From: Verrucomicrobiota bacterium
GTDB taxonomy: Bacteria; Verrucomicrobiota; Verrucomicrobiia; Limisphaerales; PALSA-1396
NCBI GenBank assembly: GCA_016200005.1
Contig: JACQFP010000057.1
Location: forward strand, 1-59,161
DNA length: 59,161 bases
Reading direction: 5' to 3'
Made by a program: the position numbers and the translations under genes. The stretch's first letter is position 1; each line of letters starts with the position of its first letter. Under the pieces are notes generated by a model, which had not been told where the DNA came from, did no database searches, and saw only the letters and a program-made list of their open reading frames with translations. Positions 1 to 9,430 of this stretch are shown piece by piece.

Positions 1-1
1 C

Positions 2-100
2 TACCGATATCAATTGACCCGCCAAGGCCGGCAGATCGTGACGGCGTTGCTGGCCGCCCGCCAGGCCGACGTGGAGAAACTCATGGCTCTGGCCGCCTAA
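2..100 (+). CDS. C-terminal tail of a truncated-by-window gene
   Basis: An open frame enters from the left edge and stops at TAA 98-100, giving 32 visible residues that begin YRYQLTRQGRQIV and end LMALAA. The pattern Y-x-L-T-x-x-G-R-x-I resembles the end of a winged-helix or transposase-associated protein, but there is too little to name a family. It is the only plus-strand coding sequence at this end and points toward the polysaccharide locus, which is convergent with it. Low-complexity filler (repeats of roughly GTGAAACGTGATGC) separates the two between about 165 and 240. Confidence 0.5.
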   Translation, partial: YRYQLTRQGRQIVTALLAARQADVEKLMALAA

Positions 101-381
101 ACTCTTTGTCAAAAATGCATGAACCTTCGTCATTGTATTACGGATCAAAGGCTAAAATACTGAAAAGCTGAAACGTGAAACGTGAAACGTGATGCGTGAT
201 GGGTGATGCGTGATGCGTGAAAAGCGGAACACGGATCAAAGCAAAAAGCTGAAATTGGGAAAACTGAAAATTGAGATCTAACCGCGAAATACGCGAAGCA
301 CGCGAAAGACGGCTGATTAAGATTAAGAGTAAGAGTAAGAACCGTTAGAGGACGGAGAGACGGAGGTCAGACGACGGCGTT

Positions 382-990
382 TCATGATTCGCCCTGCGCT
401 GCAATCACGCGTTGCTTGATAAGTTCCGCCGGGTTGCCACGATAAATGCCGAACGGTTCCAAGCTCTTAGTCGCAACCGAACCGGCGGTCAGCACGGCAT
501 GAGAACCGACGCTGACACCGGGGCCGACGAAGCAGGCCGCGCCAATCCACGCCCCCTGCTCCACTTGAATGGGTTTTGTGATCAGGTCGAAGCTTGGAGA
601 CTTGTAGTTATGATTTCCTGAACAGAGAAAGGCGCGCTGCGAGATGCAAACATTGTCAGTAATAGTGATGCGTTCCAGATTCAACAACCAACATTCTTCA
701 CCTAACCAGACGTGATCGCCGAGGGCCAGCTTCCATGGAAAGGTAATCTTAACGTGCGGCTTGATGACCACCCCACGCCCCACCGTTGCTCCGAACCACC
801 GCAGCACCGTGCATTTAAACCGAGACAACTTCAGCGGGCAAAGCTGGAATAGAATGATGCTTACGATAAGCCACAGGGGCTCCTTGAACGCGCTCGCCCC
901 GCGGTCAAACCCGCCCGTCGTGAACTTTGATAGATCAACCCGCAATTCGGGATCTAAACTAGTGACCTCTGGGCTGCCGCCTTTCATCAT
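382..990 (-). CDS. WcaF-like hexapeptide acetyltransferase
   Basis: 202 aa, the usual length of WcaF-type colanic-acid acetyltransferases, which transfer acetyl from acetyl-CoA to a sugar of the exopolysaccharide. The second half shows the left-handed beta-helix pattern (ITITDNVCISQRAFL, GAWIGAACFVGPGVSVG), the family histidine in CSGNHNYK and the terminal GNPAELIK motif that closes such enzymes. A hydrophobic stretch near residues 38-55 (EPLWLIVSIILFQLCPL) is also typical of WcaF. The start is one of two adjacent ATG codons (990 or 987). It is the last gene of the minus-strand polysaccharide operon and begins 24 bp after the preceding glycosyltransferase. Exact sugar acceptor unknown. Confidence 0.85.
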   Translation of the reverse strand: MMKGGSPEVTSLDPELRVDLSKFTTGGFDRGASAFKEPLWLIVSIILFQLCPLKLSRFKCTVLRWFGATVGRGVVIKPHVKITFPWKLALGDHVWLGEECWLLNLERITITDNVCISQRAFLCSGNHNYKSPSFDLITKPIQVEQGAWIGAACFVGPGVSVGSHAVLTAGSVATKSLEPFGIYRGNPAELIKQRVIAAQGES

Positions 991-1014
991 TTCAGTGTTT
1001 CCAATTTCCGTATC

Positions 1015-2187
1015 TCAGGATTTCAGGTGAACACACTTCGGCCTATTCTCCTGCCCGAGCAGCCACTCATAAACCTGAATCAAGTTTGCGATCGTCGTCT
1101 CCAAGCTAAACTGGCTCGCGAATGTCGTCGCCTTGACGCTCATTTCTTGACGCTTCTGCTCCGGCAATGCCATGGCTTCTCGCAGTGAAGCGGTCAACGC
1201 TGTCGCCGTAGGCGGGATATACCACCCGGCACCTCTCCCGGGTAACTCCTGCCACGGCGTACCGGTGGTAGTAATGACCGGGAGACCTGACAGAAGAGCC
1301 TCGGCGATGGAGTTCCCAAAATTCTCGAAATCGCTGGGCATCACAAAAAGTTTTGCCGAGGCGAGGGCGGCCCACTTTTTTGCCTGATTTAGTTCTCCTG
1401 TGAACAGAACGCTGTCAACACAGCGCACTTGGCGAACTAGGGCTTCAAGCTTACTTTTGTAACCCCGTTCGTCCGGGCCGGCGAGCACCAGCAGCCACCG
1501 GTCATGATGTTCACGCAAGGCCGCCCAAGCTTCAATGAGACGCGGCAATCCTTTAACGGGATGCATTCTTCCTAAATAAAGCAAAATGTCCTTCCCGGCA
1601 GGGACGCCGGCGCCCTTCTGAAACTCTGCGCTGGACAAAACAGCCGAGACGGCCGACGGCGCGACCGGGTTGGGGATGATTGCCACGGGATTACGAAGTC
1701 CGAACTGACGAAGGTGCTGGTGTTCGAGTTCTGACTTCGCATGGAGGCACTGGGCCTCGTGCAACGCCTGCGCCTGAAACCAGATGCGCACGGGTAACTT
1801 TTTCCACCAATGATAACTCAGTGCAGTCGGGGCCAACATGCCACAAGTAGCCACCAGATGAGGTAACCCACGGCAGCGTGAGGCGAGGTATGCAGAACGA
1901 TGCACATCCGTCCATAGGCCGTGCGAATGGATGATCTCACACGGCGCTTGAGCAAGGGCGCGGGCGAGTCTAGGGGAGCGGCGGAAGGTTCCCCACCGGG
2001 AGCGGCCAAATGTCGAAGTCTGCACACGAGGAGCGAAAACAATGGGTAGGCCATCATCTGGGTGGATGACACTAAAAACCTCTACGTGACACCCGGCTTC
2101 GGCCAAGCCTGCGGCGTACGCCGCAAGCGCAAAAACCGGACCGCCTTGCGCCCGACCGAGGTAGGGGATAACATGAGCCACCTTCAT
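1015..2187 (-). CDS. Glycosyltransferase, GT4 family
   Basis: 390 aa. The N-terminal GT-B fold starts MKVAHVIPYLGRAQGGP with the glycine-rich acceptor-side loop. The C-terminal half has the nucleotide-sugar site, YLGRMHPVKGLPRLIEAW and then the E-x7-E-type segment DFENFGNSIAEALLSGLP. The open frame extends about 105 codons further upstream, but that part has no family similarity. The ATG at 2187 lies where the fold begins and overlaps the upstream small ORF by 4 nt (ATGA), so I chose it. It probably adds one sugar of the repeat unit in the cytoplasm; donor and linkage cannot be read from sequence. Confidence 0.85.
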   Translation of the reverse strand: MKVAHVIPYLGRAQGGPVFALAAYAAGLAEAGCHVEVFSVIHPDDGLPIVFAPRVQTSTFGRSRWGTFRRSPRLARALAQAPCEIIHSHGLWTDVHRSAYLASRCRGLPHLVATCGMLAPTALSYHWWKKLPVRIWFQAQALHEAQCLHAKSELEHQHLRQFGLRNPVAIIPNPVAPSAVSAVLSSAEFQKGAGVPAGKDILLYLGRMHPVKGLPRLIEAWAALREHHDRWLLVLAGPDERGYKSKLEALVRQVRCVDSVLFTGELNQAKKWAALASAKLFVMPSDFENFGNSIAEALLSGLPVITTTGTPWQELPGRGAGWYIPPTATALTASLREAMALPEQKRQEMSVKATTFASQFSLETTIANLIQVYEWLLGQENRPKCVHLKS

Positions 2188-2528
2188 CCTAACTGGACTG
2201 CTTTCCAAACCTGGTGTGCATGAATTCGGTGAGTCTGGACCGCCATTGCAAACACTCGTGGAGGATCGGCCAAACCGGCGCTGCTTGTCTGGATCTGCAG
2301 TGGCAGCACGGCGAGGCACACAGGACTTCCGCTGCGAAGACTCGATCCTGCTGGTAGCCTTATTCCCAGTTCCAGCCGGACCGTTTCTTCGTCCATACCT
2401 TTCGGCAAGTTGAAAAAGGTGGTCCGATACCCACGATGAATCAAAGTCACAGCGTAAGTGACCACCGCAGGCAAGGAGCGCGCCACGGCCGTACTCGTAC
2501 AAAGAATAAAGTGCCCAATTTCTGCCAT
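2184..2528 (-). CDS. Small unknown protein between polymerase and GT4
   Basis: 114 aa, not recognised. In favour of a real gene are the AGAGG ribosome-binding site six bases before the ATG at 2528, a start 9 bp after the stop of the upstream membrane protein, and a 4-nt ATGA overlap with the next glycosyltransferase. The N-terminus (IGHFILCTSTAVARSLPAVV) reads like the first beta-alpha unit of a glycosyltransferase, but the rest has no fold I can name. It may therefore be the degraded remainder of a larger transferase. The competing frame of the downstream gene also crosses this stretch, so only one of the two can be coding here. Confidence 0.45.
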   Translation of the reverse strand: MAEIGHFILCTSTAVARSLPAVVTYAVTLIHRGYRTTFFNLPKGMDEETVRLELGIRLPAGSSLRSGSPVCLAVLPLQIQTSSAGLADPPRVFAMAVQTHRIHAHQVWKAVQLG

Positions 2529-2537
2529 CGTTCGCCT

Positions 2538-4205
2538 CTAATTCGTTGTACCCGGTGTGGCTTTCTTTGACACGACGCTTACTTGTAACCCATCCCCACC
2601 CGAACTCAATCTCTTACACGCAATAACGGACAACCCTCCGCCCCCATTCCGCAGCCTCTCCCGCCGACTAACTTCCCCGCATATCAAGTCGAGGATTCGC
2701 ACGCCTAGATAAACTATCACAAGGTTTCGTAAAGGATTGACTAGCCACTCCACATAATTACGCTCAAAGAAAATCAAGAGACTAAACGAGAAAGGTACGC
2801 CCAATATGACTGATCTTGCCGTAATCTCTCCGTACTGCAAGCGCCTCCAGACGCAGCCTATAACAGCGCCCATTCCCGCCATACAGACTAGTGCGCCGTA
2901 CCAATTAAAGTCAGCATAAACTGCTGCTATGGGTGTTGAGAGTTGGTCTTCAAACGCTAGCTTATATTCCAGAATCATAGTACGTTCTTCATCTGGAACG
3001 TCGTACTCACCCCCACCGATCCCTGGTTTCGAGGGCCACAACAACTTCGGGATCATTTTCTTGGCGCTGATCCAAGCGCACTTTCCCAACAAGAACCGCC
3101 CTTCCTCTCTAACCCTCGCCGCGACTATTCCGGCCGGCTCTTCTAGACCGGCCATGCGGAACGCGCTGTCTTGTTCAAGAGACCCAACGAATTCGTTATG
3201 GAGCGCCGGATCAAAAAATAGCACCGAGTGAAACGCACCCGGCAACAGTTGGATGTTTTGCCTAAGGTCGTTGTAACCAACATCGTCTGGATCATCGGGT
3301 CCGCCGCTCAATCGCTGACGCAATCCCACTGTGGTAGTTAAGTAAACTGTAACGACACCGACCACACACAGAACGTAATGTCTCAGCTTCCATCTGAACC
3401 CCGGGCGCCGACTCTGCAGGAGGGGAAAAATGGTCATAGCGAGCACATAAAATCTTCGGTTGCAGAGGACGAAGAAGAGCACCGGGAGGATTATGGAACT
3501 TGCATACGTCAAAAAGTAGCGGTTGGCATTGCCGCCCTTGCCTGCTTGCCATCGAATCCCAAAGCCTAGCACACCCAGAACCATGTACCCGGTCGGAGTA
3601 AATTCCTTCATTGTTGAAAGAAACAATTTTGGCAATATTTCCGCCGCTGTCGCGTAAGTAACTCCCAGAAGCACGGTCGCGTAAATCCAGTATGCCGCGA
3701 CCAGTTGCGAGACGTTCCACGTCTGCGCCGAACCGACAGGTAGGTTCCCGGAAATGGCGCTTTTGTACCCTAGCAGTAGCGCAAAAAGACAGGCGGCGGC
3801 ATACACCGCAGTTATGGGATAGTACGCGTAAGAGCCCGTGTTTTTGATAAGCATATCGTCGTATGCCCAAAGGCTGCACGGCACATTACCTATGCCGTAA
3901 TACAAAGCGAACGCCGCCGACACACACGATGCCGGGTTCAGCCATCTCAGGTTACCGGTGGTCTCAAGGCCCCAGTAAAGCGGAATCGAACAAACGCAAG
4001 CCAGCAGCCCGAAGACGGTGGACATTATCGCGACACGTCCATAACCCACCGAGTGGGACAGCCCTAGCAGACAAATAATGAGCGCCACACCCAGCCCGAC
4101 AGTCAAGCAACGCATATTAAAGAAGTTCGACACCCTGGTCGAGACCGGCGAAACACGAGAGTCACGCCGGGCTGCGGCGCGTGGTGCGCGAGAGGTTTTT
4201 AGCAT
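2538..4205 (-). CDS. Polytopic membrane protein, O-antigen polymerase-like
   Basis: About 555 aa with roughly a dozen hydrophobic segments, beginning at RCLTVGLGVALIICLLGL and ending near NLVIVYLGVRILDL, plus a large loop around residues 330-430. Length, topology and locus fit a Wzy/O-antigen-ligase-type polymerase or a related oligosaccharide-repeat-unit polymerase acting in the inner membrane, but I see no diagnostic catalytic motif. The frame is open up to 4454; I start at ATG 4205 because AAGGGT precedes it and it overlaps the stop of the methyltransferase by only 7 nt, while the longer N-terminus would be antisense-like junk over that gene. A polymerase beside an ABC exporter is unusual, since ABC-dependent pathways normally do without one. 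Confidence 0.7.
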   Translation of the reverse strand: MLKTSRAPRAAARRDSRVSPVSTRVSNFFNMRCLTVGLGVALIICLLGLSHSVGYGRVAIMSTVFGLLACVCSIPLYWGLETTGNLRWLNPASCVSAAFALYYGIGNVPCSLWAYDDMLIKNTGSYAYYPITAVYAAACLFALLLGYKSAISGNLPVGSAQTWNVSQLVAAYWIYATVLLGVTYATAAEILPKLFLSTMKEFTPTGYMVLGVLGFGIRWQAGKGGNANRYFLTYASSIILPVLFFVLCNRRFYVLAMTIFPLLQSRRPGFRWKLRHYVLCVVGVVTVYLTTTVGLRQRLSGGPDDPDDVGYNDLRQNIQLLPGAFHSVLFFDPALHNEFVGSLEQDSAFRMAGLEEPAGIVAARVREEGRFLLGKCAWISAKKMIPKLLWPSKPGIGGGEYDVPDEERTMILEYKLAFEDQLSTPIAAVYADFNWYGALVCMAGMGAVIGCVWRRLQYGEITARSVILGVPFSFSLLIFFERNYVEWLVNPLRNLVIVYLGVRILDLICGEVSRRERLRNGGGGLSVIACKRLSSGGDGLQVSVVSKKATPGTTN

Positions 4206-5005
4206 TGGGTACCCTTGATGGTTCTGACTAAGAAGGTGCGCGTTTGGATTGGGGAGGCTCTCCCACCCTCGATCAGATCGAAAGCGCGCAAGCCGGTTCG
4301 CAAGCTGCTCCACAGAATTAATCTCAGAAGACTCCTCAGCCCAATAATGGCGGGCCCGGTCTCCCGAAATTCGATCTGGACAAATCCAGTCAATTTTAGG
4401 AACTGCTGAATCGCAGGTGCGGAGTAGGCACGGCAGTGGGTGATGTCTCCCCAAACCAACTCACCTCCCCGGACAGATCCGGCGTTCGGTAACTGCATGA
4501 TCAGCCGGCCGCCCGTGCGCAGAGCCGTGTGGCAATCCTTCAGGAACTGTCTGGCTTGGTCCAATGACAAATGCTCAAAAAGATCGATCGCCAGCACGAC
4601 ATCGTAACTATTTGGGTGTTGTGCAAGGTACTGGAGCGCGTCAGCCTCAATCGCTTCAGGGTGGAGCCTCCGAGCCAGGGACACCTGCTCAGCGGAACGA
4701 TCCAACCCGGCCACACGCGTGTAGCCCCAGGCTTTAAGCGAATACAGCATGTTTCCATGCCCGCACCCGACGTCCAGAATCGCGGCATCTTTGGCGGGCG
4801 GCAGCCAGTCACGCAGATAATGGGCGTAGGTCCGCGCGAACCGGTTCAGAGACTTCTCGTCGCAGCCCACAACATCACCAATCTTGGTGCTGACGTACCT
4901 TTCGTACGCCTCATCTGCCACGGAAAGCGGCCTACTGATTCTGTTTGGTTCTTCCTTCATCAACTCGCTCAAGGTTCTGTTCAGGGCCGAACCGAAATCC
5001 CGCAC
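4199..5005 (-). CDS. Class I SAM-dependent methyltransferase
   Basis: 268 aa. Motif I is clear (ILDVGCGHGNMLYSL), followed by the acidic ribose-binding position in VAGLDRSAEQ and motif IV in YDVVLAIDLFEHLS, so this is a Rossmann-fold methyltransferase of the type that modifies sugars in polysaccharide loci. The frame begins with GTG at 5005; an ATG at 4960 (MKEEPNRIS) would shorten it by 15 residues and is equally possible because neither start has a strong Shine-Dalgarno. Its stop overlaps the start of the polymerase-like gene. The substrate is not deducible. Confidence 0.8.
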   Translation of the reverse strand: MRDFGSALNRTLSELMKEEPNRISRPLSVADEAYERYVSTKIGDVVGCDEKSLNRFARTYAHYLRDWLPPAKDAAILDVGCGHGNMLYSLKAWGYTRVAGLDRSAEQVSLARRLHPEAIEADALQYLAQHPNSYDVVLAIDLFEHLSLDQARQFLKDCHTALRTGGRLIMQLPNAGSVRGGELVWGDITHCRAYSAPAIQQFLKLTGFVQIEFRETGPAIIGLRSLLRLILWSSLRTGLRAFDLIEGGRASPIQTRTFLVRTIKGTQC

Positions 5006-5035
5006 GGCCCGGACGAGCCCTAATGAGACCCTGAC

Positions 5036-6151
5036 TTAGCGGCCACGGCCATCATGGAATGCCAAGATTTCGTCTGCCGCGCCATCCCGAGTATAACGAG
5101 AATCCCGGCACCTCCGGTGACCCGCTGCTCGTATACGAAGCCTCTCCTCAGGATTGGCCAGGTAGTATTTGACTTTCTCCGGCAAGTCGGCTTCCGACCG
5201 AAAGACCGCCACCTCGTGACCGGCGCTGAAGAAACGGCCCAGTTCGACCGTATCCTCGTGCAGCAAAAAGCCACCGGCCGCCGGAATCTGCCAAGTGCGG
5301 GTAGTGACACTATCACCGACGCGCGTACCACCACCGGGTTCGCTCAGGAGGCCAAGGTTGACCTTCGTAGCTCCATAAATGACCGATAGTTCGTCGCCGT
5401 AGGCTCCGCCTCCCCGCCAGCACCTGCGTAGGTTTGCAGCCGAACGTTCCCAGCCGGGCCCCCAAATGCGGACGTCGTTGCCGGGGCAAACCTGCACGAT
5501 GGCCCCGAGGAACTTTTCCTTCTTGGGCGACCAGCACCCAACGAAGGAAACATCGCAACCATAGTGGGCGAGCGTTTCCTTGGAAAGCGGTATCGGGCGA
5601 TGGACTTCCGGATCGAAACCGTGCATGACCAACCGGAGCGCTCGAACCCGGGATTTCAGCGCCGGATCATCAACATGAAATGATTTGGTCGTGAAAAGAC
5701 AGTCATAGAGCGGAAGGCAGGACCAGATTTCCGGACCGTGGTCCAGGAAACTGACATCGGGGTAAAAACAATAGAGAGCAAATCCCCGCCGGCGAAAGGC
5801 CTCAAGCGTGGAGGCGCGAAGCATCGTGCCCTTAAATACCAGGAGAAAATCAATGGCCGGGTTTTCCAGATGCCGAAGAATGGCCCGGTTGTAATTCGCA
5901 ACGAACTGGGGACGGCAAAGGCGGCGCAAGATACGCAAACTGAAGATTGACCAGTTCAGAGGGAAGGAATCCTCGGAACTCACCTCAATGAGGGCATGCC
6001 CCCTTCGGCGCAAGGCCGCCGCCAGGGCCCGAGCGTCCGATCCCCACCAGCCAGCGCCGAGAAACAGTATCAGACGACCACCTGGCTCATTGCCATAACG
6101 CTCCTCATGCATTCTGCTTACCGGTTCGGATGCTGTTGGAATGAATTTCAT
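5036..6151 (-). CDS. CgeB-type glycosyltransferase (GT1-like)
   Basis: 371 aa. The segment TTRTWQIPAAGGFLLHE followed by FRSEADLPEKVKYYLANPEE is the characteristic C-terminal signature of CgeB-like glycosyltransferases. The N-terminal half (LILFLGAGWWGSDARALAAAL) gives the first GT-B Rossmann unit. The ATG at 6151 overlaps the preceding gene by 4 nt (ATGA), implying translational coupling. CgeB proteins transfer sugars to surface structures; here it is expected to act in assembly of the locus glycan. Start region residues 1-24 have no homology-like pattern, so a later start at the second Met (residue 14) remains possible. Confidence 0.8.
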   Translation of the reverse strand: MKFIPTASEPVSRMHEERYGNEPGGRLILFLGAGWWGSDARALAAALRRRGHALIEVSSEDSFPLNWSIFSLRILRRLCRPQFVANYNRAILRHLENPAIDFLLVFKGTMLRASTLEAFRRRGFALYCFYPDVSFLDHGPEIWSCLPLYDCLFTTKSFHVDDPALKSRVRALRLVMHGFDPEVHRPIPLSKETLAHYGCDVSFVGCWSPKKEKFLGAIVQVCPGNDVRIWGPGWERSAANLRRCWRGGGAYGDELSVIYGATKVNLGLLSEPGGGTRVGDSVTTRTWQIPAAGGFLLHEDTVELGRFFSAGHEVAVFRSEADLPEKVKYYLANPEERLRIRAAGHRRCRDSRYTRDGAADEILAFHDGRGR

Positions 6152-7401
6152 GGCTGGTTTCCTCCCAGCATGGATCGTAGCCTCCGCACTACGGGTCGGT
6201 ACTGCTCGTCGTAGTTGTAGCGCTCCAAGTGCAGCCGGCGGCCGTGCTCCGCCATCCGTTTGTGGAGTGTTTTGTCATCCAGCAGGCGATGCACCGCGGC
6301 TGCCGCGCCTTCCACCGAATCCCAAGGAATGCACAACCCGAAGCCCTCCCCTTCGATGAACTCCACGGCCCCCGGATTGCGGTCCGCAATCTGAGGCAGA
6401 CCCAATGCCATGCACTCGAAGCGCTTATTGGAACCCATCGCCTGGTACTTCCAGTTGATGTTCACCGGCTCGAACACGGTCCACCCAAGGTCGGCGCCGG
6501 CGATGGTGGCGTAATGCTCCTCGAAAGACTGAAAGCCTGGGTTATGGAAAATAACCCGCCCGGCGACCCCCAGCTTGAGCGCCATCTGCTTCAAGCCCTC
6601 AGCGTATTCGGGGCCGGCCTTGCCCTTGATAACGAAGAAACTATTATTCGGCCATTGCGGCATCGAACGTATTGCCAGTTCAAGGCCATGCGTGGGCCCG
6701 ACCCAACCATGGTACAGGACTATTCCAGAATTCTCGGGAATTGCGTGGGCCAGTGTCTTTCGCAAAGTCGGCTCCGGTAGCCGCAGGATTGGGCGCGTGC
6801 AATTTGGAACAATCAGAGTTTTTTCAGGGTCTATTCCTGCTTTTTGAGCAAAGACCTCAGCGCGGGATTTGTCACAATTCGTGATCAGATCCGGGAGTTT
6901 TGCGTTGCGATAGACGTAACGGTTGGCCAGTGCCACGCTCCAACTTTCGCTGTGATCCTCCGGGATGTGATGAAAATGCCAGACTAGCTTCGCCCCATTC
7001 CGCCCAGCCGAATTCCCCACCGCGAGTGCCGCATCCGCGTCGCTAGCGATTACAACGCCCGGATGCAACCCCCGAACCAGCCGCCGAACGCGGCGGTGCA
7101 AGCGCCACACTTCCAGCATCCGGGCCGACAGAGGTCGCCGCACGCCGAAATTCTCGCCTAAGGAGAAACGCTCAATCGCACTGTTCAAGCCCGCTGCTGC
7201 ATTCTGCAAACCTGGCTTTCGACAGCAGGCAATGCTTACCCGAAAGCCTTCCTCAGCGAGGATGTTTGCCTGGTGGAGGGTAGGCGGAAGAATCTCGACG
7301 GGCGGCCGGGTGACAAACAGTATACGCGTTGCCCGGTTTAGGGCATCACCATGGAAACTCTTGCGGTCTCTGCGCTCATATTTTACTTTTAAATTTTCCA
7401 T
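6148..7401 (-). CDS. Glycosyltransferase, GT4-like
   Basis: 417 aa. GT-B organisation: RILFVTRPPVEILPPTLHQA at the N-terminus, SGIVLYHGWVGPTHGLELAI for the donor-side domain, and NKRFECMALGLPQIADR as the sugar-nucleotide binding helix. AGGA sits eight bases upstream of the ATG at 7401, and the gene starts 10 bp after the epimerase stop, so it belongs to the same transcript. It overlaps the CgeB-like gene at its 3' end. Probably adds a sugar to the lipid-linked chain; linkage unknown. Confidence 0.8.
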   Translation of the reverse strand: MENLKVKYERRDRKSFHGDALNRATRILFVTRPPVEILPPTLHQANILAEEGFRVSIACCRKPGLQNAAAGLNSAIERFSLGENFGVRRPLSARMLEVWRLHRRVRRLVRGLHPGVVIASDADAALAVGNSAGRNGAKLVWHFHHIPEDHSESWSVALANRYVYRNAKLPDLITNCDKSRAEVFAQKAGIDPEKTLIVPNCTRPILRLPEPTLRKTLAHAIPENSGIVLYHGWVGPTHGLELAIRSMPQWPNNSFFVIKGKAGPEYAEGLKQMALKLGVAGRVIFHNPGFQSFEEHYATIAGADLGWTVFEPVNINWKYQAMGSNKRFECMALGLPQIADRNPGAVEFIEGEGFGLCIPWDSVEGAAAAVHRLLDDKTLHKRMAEHGRRLHLERYNYDEQYRPVVRRLRSMLGGNQP

Positions 7402-7411
7402 ACCGGTTGTC

Positions 7412-8422
7412 CTAAGCCGCCTTCATTGCGTAGCGCTGCCAGTAATCCAAACACCGTCGAATGCCTTCTGTTAATGCGGTGCGGTAGCGGAAACCAAGCG
7501 ATTCCTGTAGTTGTGTAGAGCCATAACGTGCGAACACCCCTTCCGGCTTATCGGCCGTGTTCATCAGTTCAAGCCCGTTGCGGCTGCCATACACGATCTC
7601 CCAGGCCAGCGATGCGTAGTCGTTGAAACTGGTCGCGATGCCGGTGGACAGATTCACGCCACGGCCATCAGCCACCTTTTCTGATACCGCCAGCACGCCG
7701 TCAATACAATCCTCGATGTAAATGAAATCACGCATTTGGCGACCACTACCCCAGACGGTCATGGGGGTTTCGCCTCGCACAGCGCGCGTCAAGATGGCGG
7801 GAAACGGGTAGGTCATGTCCTGGTCCTCGCCATAGCCGGAGAAGGGACGGTAGCAAGTGATGTGGTGGCCGTGTCGCTCGTGGGTCAGCCGAGCCAGGTA
7901 TTCGCCTGTAAGTTTAGACCAGCCGTAGGTCAGATCCGGCTGACCGAGAAACTCGCCTTTGAACTCGATCATATCCTCGGTCAGTTCCCTGTGATGATCG
8001 TGCCGTTGGTGGGCAACCGGATACGCGGCGGACGAACTGAAGTAGTGGACACGTTTCGGGAGATATGCCAAGCGCGACAGCCAGTAGAAAAACTCGGCGT
8101 CGATGGACAGATCCACGGCCACGGCCAGGGGATCGTTTTCGATCACCAGTCGGCCCCCGACTACGGCCGCCAAGTGCACCACCACGTCGTATTGAGGCGT
8201 GTGAGACGGAGGACGCCGGAAGAAGTTGCGGCAGTCATCCCGAATCAACTCGACTCGCGATGGTTCCGGTCGCAGATGAGGCATCCAATTTTCGAGAGGC
8301 TGGCAGCCTGAACCGGGATAAAGATTGTCCACCAACGTCACTTCATATCCGCTTTTTGCCAGCCGCGCGCAGACATGTCGCCCCACGAAACCGGCTCCGC
8401 CGGTGATCAATGCTTTCATCAT
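7412..8422 (-). CDS. NAD-dependent sugar epimerase/dehydratase (SDR)
   Basis: 336 aa, extended short-chain dehydrogenase. The dinucleotide site is ALITGGAGFVGRHV, the acidic residue selecting NAD is in LVDNLYPG, and the catalytic Tyr-Lys pair is in TYGWSKLTGEY, with the serine triad region YFSSSAAYPV. Overall resemblance is to UDP-/GDP-sugar 4-epimerases and GDP-mannose 3,5-epimerase-like enzymes, so it probably provides an activated sugar for the locus. Start at one of two adjacent ATGs (8422/8419) behind GAGGAAAA. Substrate specificity cannot be decided from sequence alone. Confidence 0.85.
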   Translation of the reverse strand: MMKALITGGAGFVGRHVCARLAKSGYEVTLVDNLYPGSGCQPLENWMPHLRPEPSRVELIRDDCRNFFRRPPSHTPQYDVVVHLAAVVGGRLVIENDPLAVAVDLSIDAEFFYWLSRLAYLPKRVHYFSSSAAYPVAHQRHDHHRELTEDMIEFKGEFLGQPDLTYGWSKLTGEYLARLTHERHGHHITCYRPFSGYGEDQDMTYPFPAILTRAVRGETPMTVWGSGRQMRDFIYIEDCIDGVLAVSEKVADGRGVNLSTGIATSFNDYASLAWEIVYGSRNGLELMNTADKPEGVFARYGSTQLQESLGFRYRTALTEGIRRCLDYWQRYAMKAA

Positions 8423-8522
8423 GTTGATTTTCCTCGTGTAACTTTTGCGAATTCAGCCGGCGAGCAAAACTCCTGCCGTGCCCAACGATACCTTCGAGCG
8501 TGCCTCCGTCGGTTTTGGAATC

Positions 8523-9293
8523 TCACCATTGATTGGACTTGCGGAAAACACCGTTCGCTCGCACGAACGCCAAATCGACCTGGCCCAAGGCACCATCAAA
8601 GGGCCGCCGATAGAATTCTGTGATGTCGTAAAGCTCATAGCCTCGTTCTGCCATGAACTGTATGAGCTCTCGCGTCATAGGTTGCGCTGCACTTTCAAAG
8701 CGAAAAAGAGAAGTTTCGAGAATAAACACCTCCGTTCGGCCAAAGCATGTCGCAGCCCCTTTGAGAACTTCTAATTCAAATCCTTGAACATCCAGTTTGA
8801 CGAGGTCGGGGCATATCTCCCGTTTTGACAACAGGCCGTCCAGAGTCACGATCTTTGTTTTCCGTTGCTTACCGGTGCCAAGAAGTGAATCATCTGCTTT
8901 CGGCAGAAACGACGAACCCATGAGATCGCGGTAAACGCTCAGGACGAGTTCACCCTCTTCGCTTCCAGCTCCTGCGAGCACATACTCGACATTGCGATGC
9001 TCGCCGCATAACGCATCAAGGCAGGCCGTCATTTCAACTTGAGGCTCGATCAATAGAAAATCTGCTTCTGGAAAACTCTGCATCGCCATCCGCGTCCACC
9101 CTCCGGTGTTAGCCCCGACGTCAATGATTCCGCGACATCGAAATCCGCGCGCTCGGATGTCTTCGAGAAACATCCCCAGATTGGCGATTGGCCTTTCAAC
9201 GGTTCCAGGGACAAAAAACTTCGGCGACACGCGTACCAAGCGACAACCCAACAGTAGAACCATCGCGTCGGCAATTCTTCGGAGCCTGTTCAT
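8523..9293 (-). CDS. FkbM-family methyltransferase
   Basis: 256 aa. The hallmark FkbM features are present: IDVGANTGGWTRMAM (motif I), FLLIEPQVEM, the variable middle, VTLDGLL, and LVKLDVQGFELEVLKGA, which is the family signature. These enzymes O-methylate sugars or polyketides using SAM. The frame opens 15 bases earlier with TTG, but the ATG at 9293 is preferred. It is separated from the epimerase gene by 100 bp and from the upstream acyltransferase by about 137 bp, in both cases without an obvious promoter. Likely adds a methyl group to a sugar of the exported glycan. Confidence 0.85.
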   Translation of the reverse strand: MNRLRRIADAMVLLLGCRLVRVSPKFFVPGTVERPIANLGMFLEDIRARGFRCRGIIDVGANTGGWTRMAMQSFPEADFLLIEPQVEMTACLDALCGEHRNVEYVLAGAGSEEGELVLSVYRDLMGSSFLPKADDSLLGTGKQRKTKIVTLDGLLSKREICPDLVKLDVQGFELEVLKGAATCFGRTEVFILETSLFRFESAAQPMTRELIQFMAERGYELYDITEFYRRPFDGALGQVDLAFVRANGVFRKSNQW

Positions 9294-9430
9294 TTTAGTG
9301 TGTTCCAAGCAATAACAAAAGACATCGATGTCGGTCGGCGGTCCCTGAGAGACTTGTCGTCCCGATAAACCGGGGAATTGGGACGGACCTTTATTGAGAA
9401 ATGCTGCCTCGTTCAGGTGCTAGTGATGCA

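Noticed and set aside
2188-2502. 105-codon N-terminal extension of the GT4 gene at 1015
   Set aside because: No GT-B similarity; the alternative frame 2184-2528 has a Shine-Dalgarno and an ATGA junction.
4206-4454. Longer N-terminus of the polymerase-like protein
   Set aside because: It would overlap the methyltransferase by 250 bp and lacks hydrophobic or family-like sequence; ATG 4205 has a ribosome-binding site.
6229-6780. Long plus-strand frames opposite glycosyltransferase genes (also 7736-8311, 11819-12376, 13156-13851)
   Set aside because: Shadow frames of high-GC coding DNA without family motifs or ribosome-binding sites.
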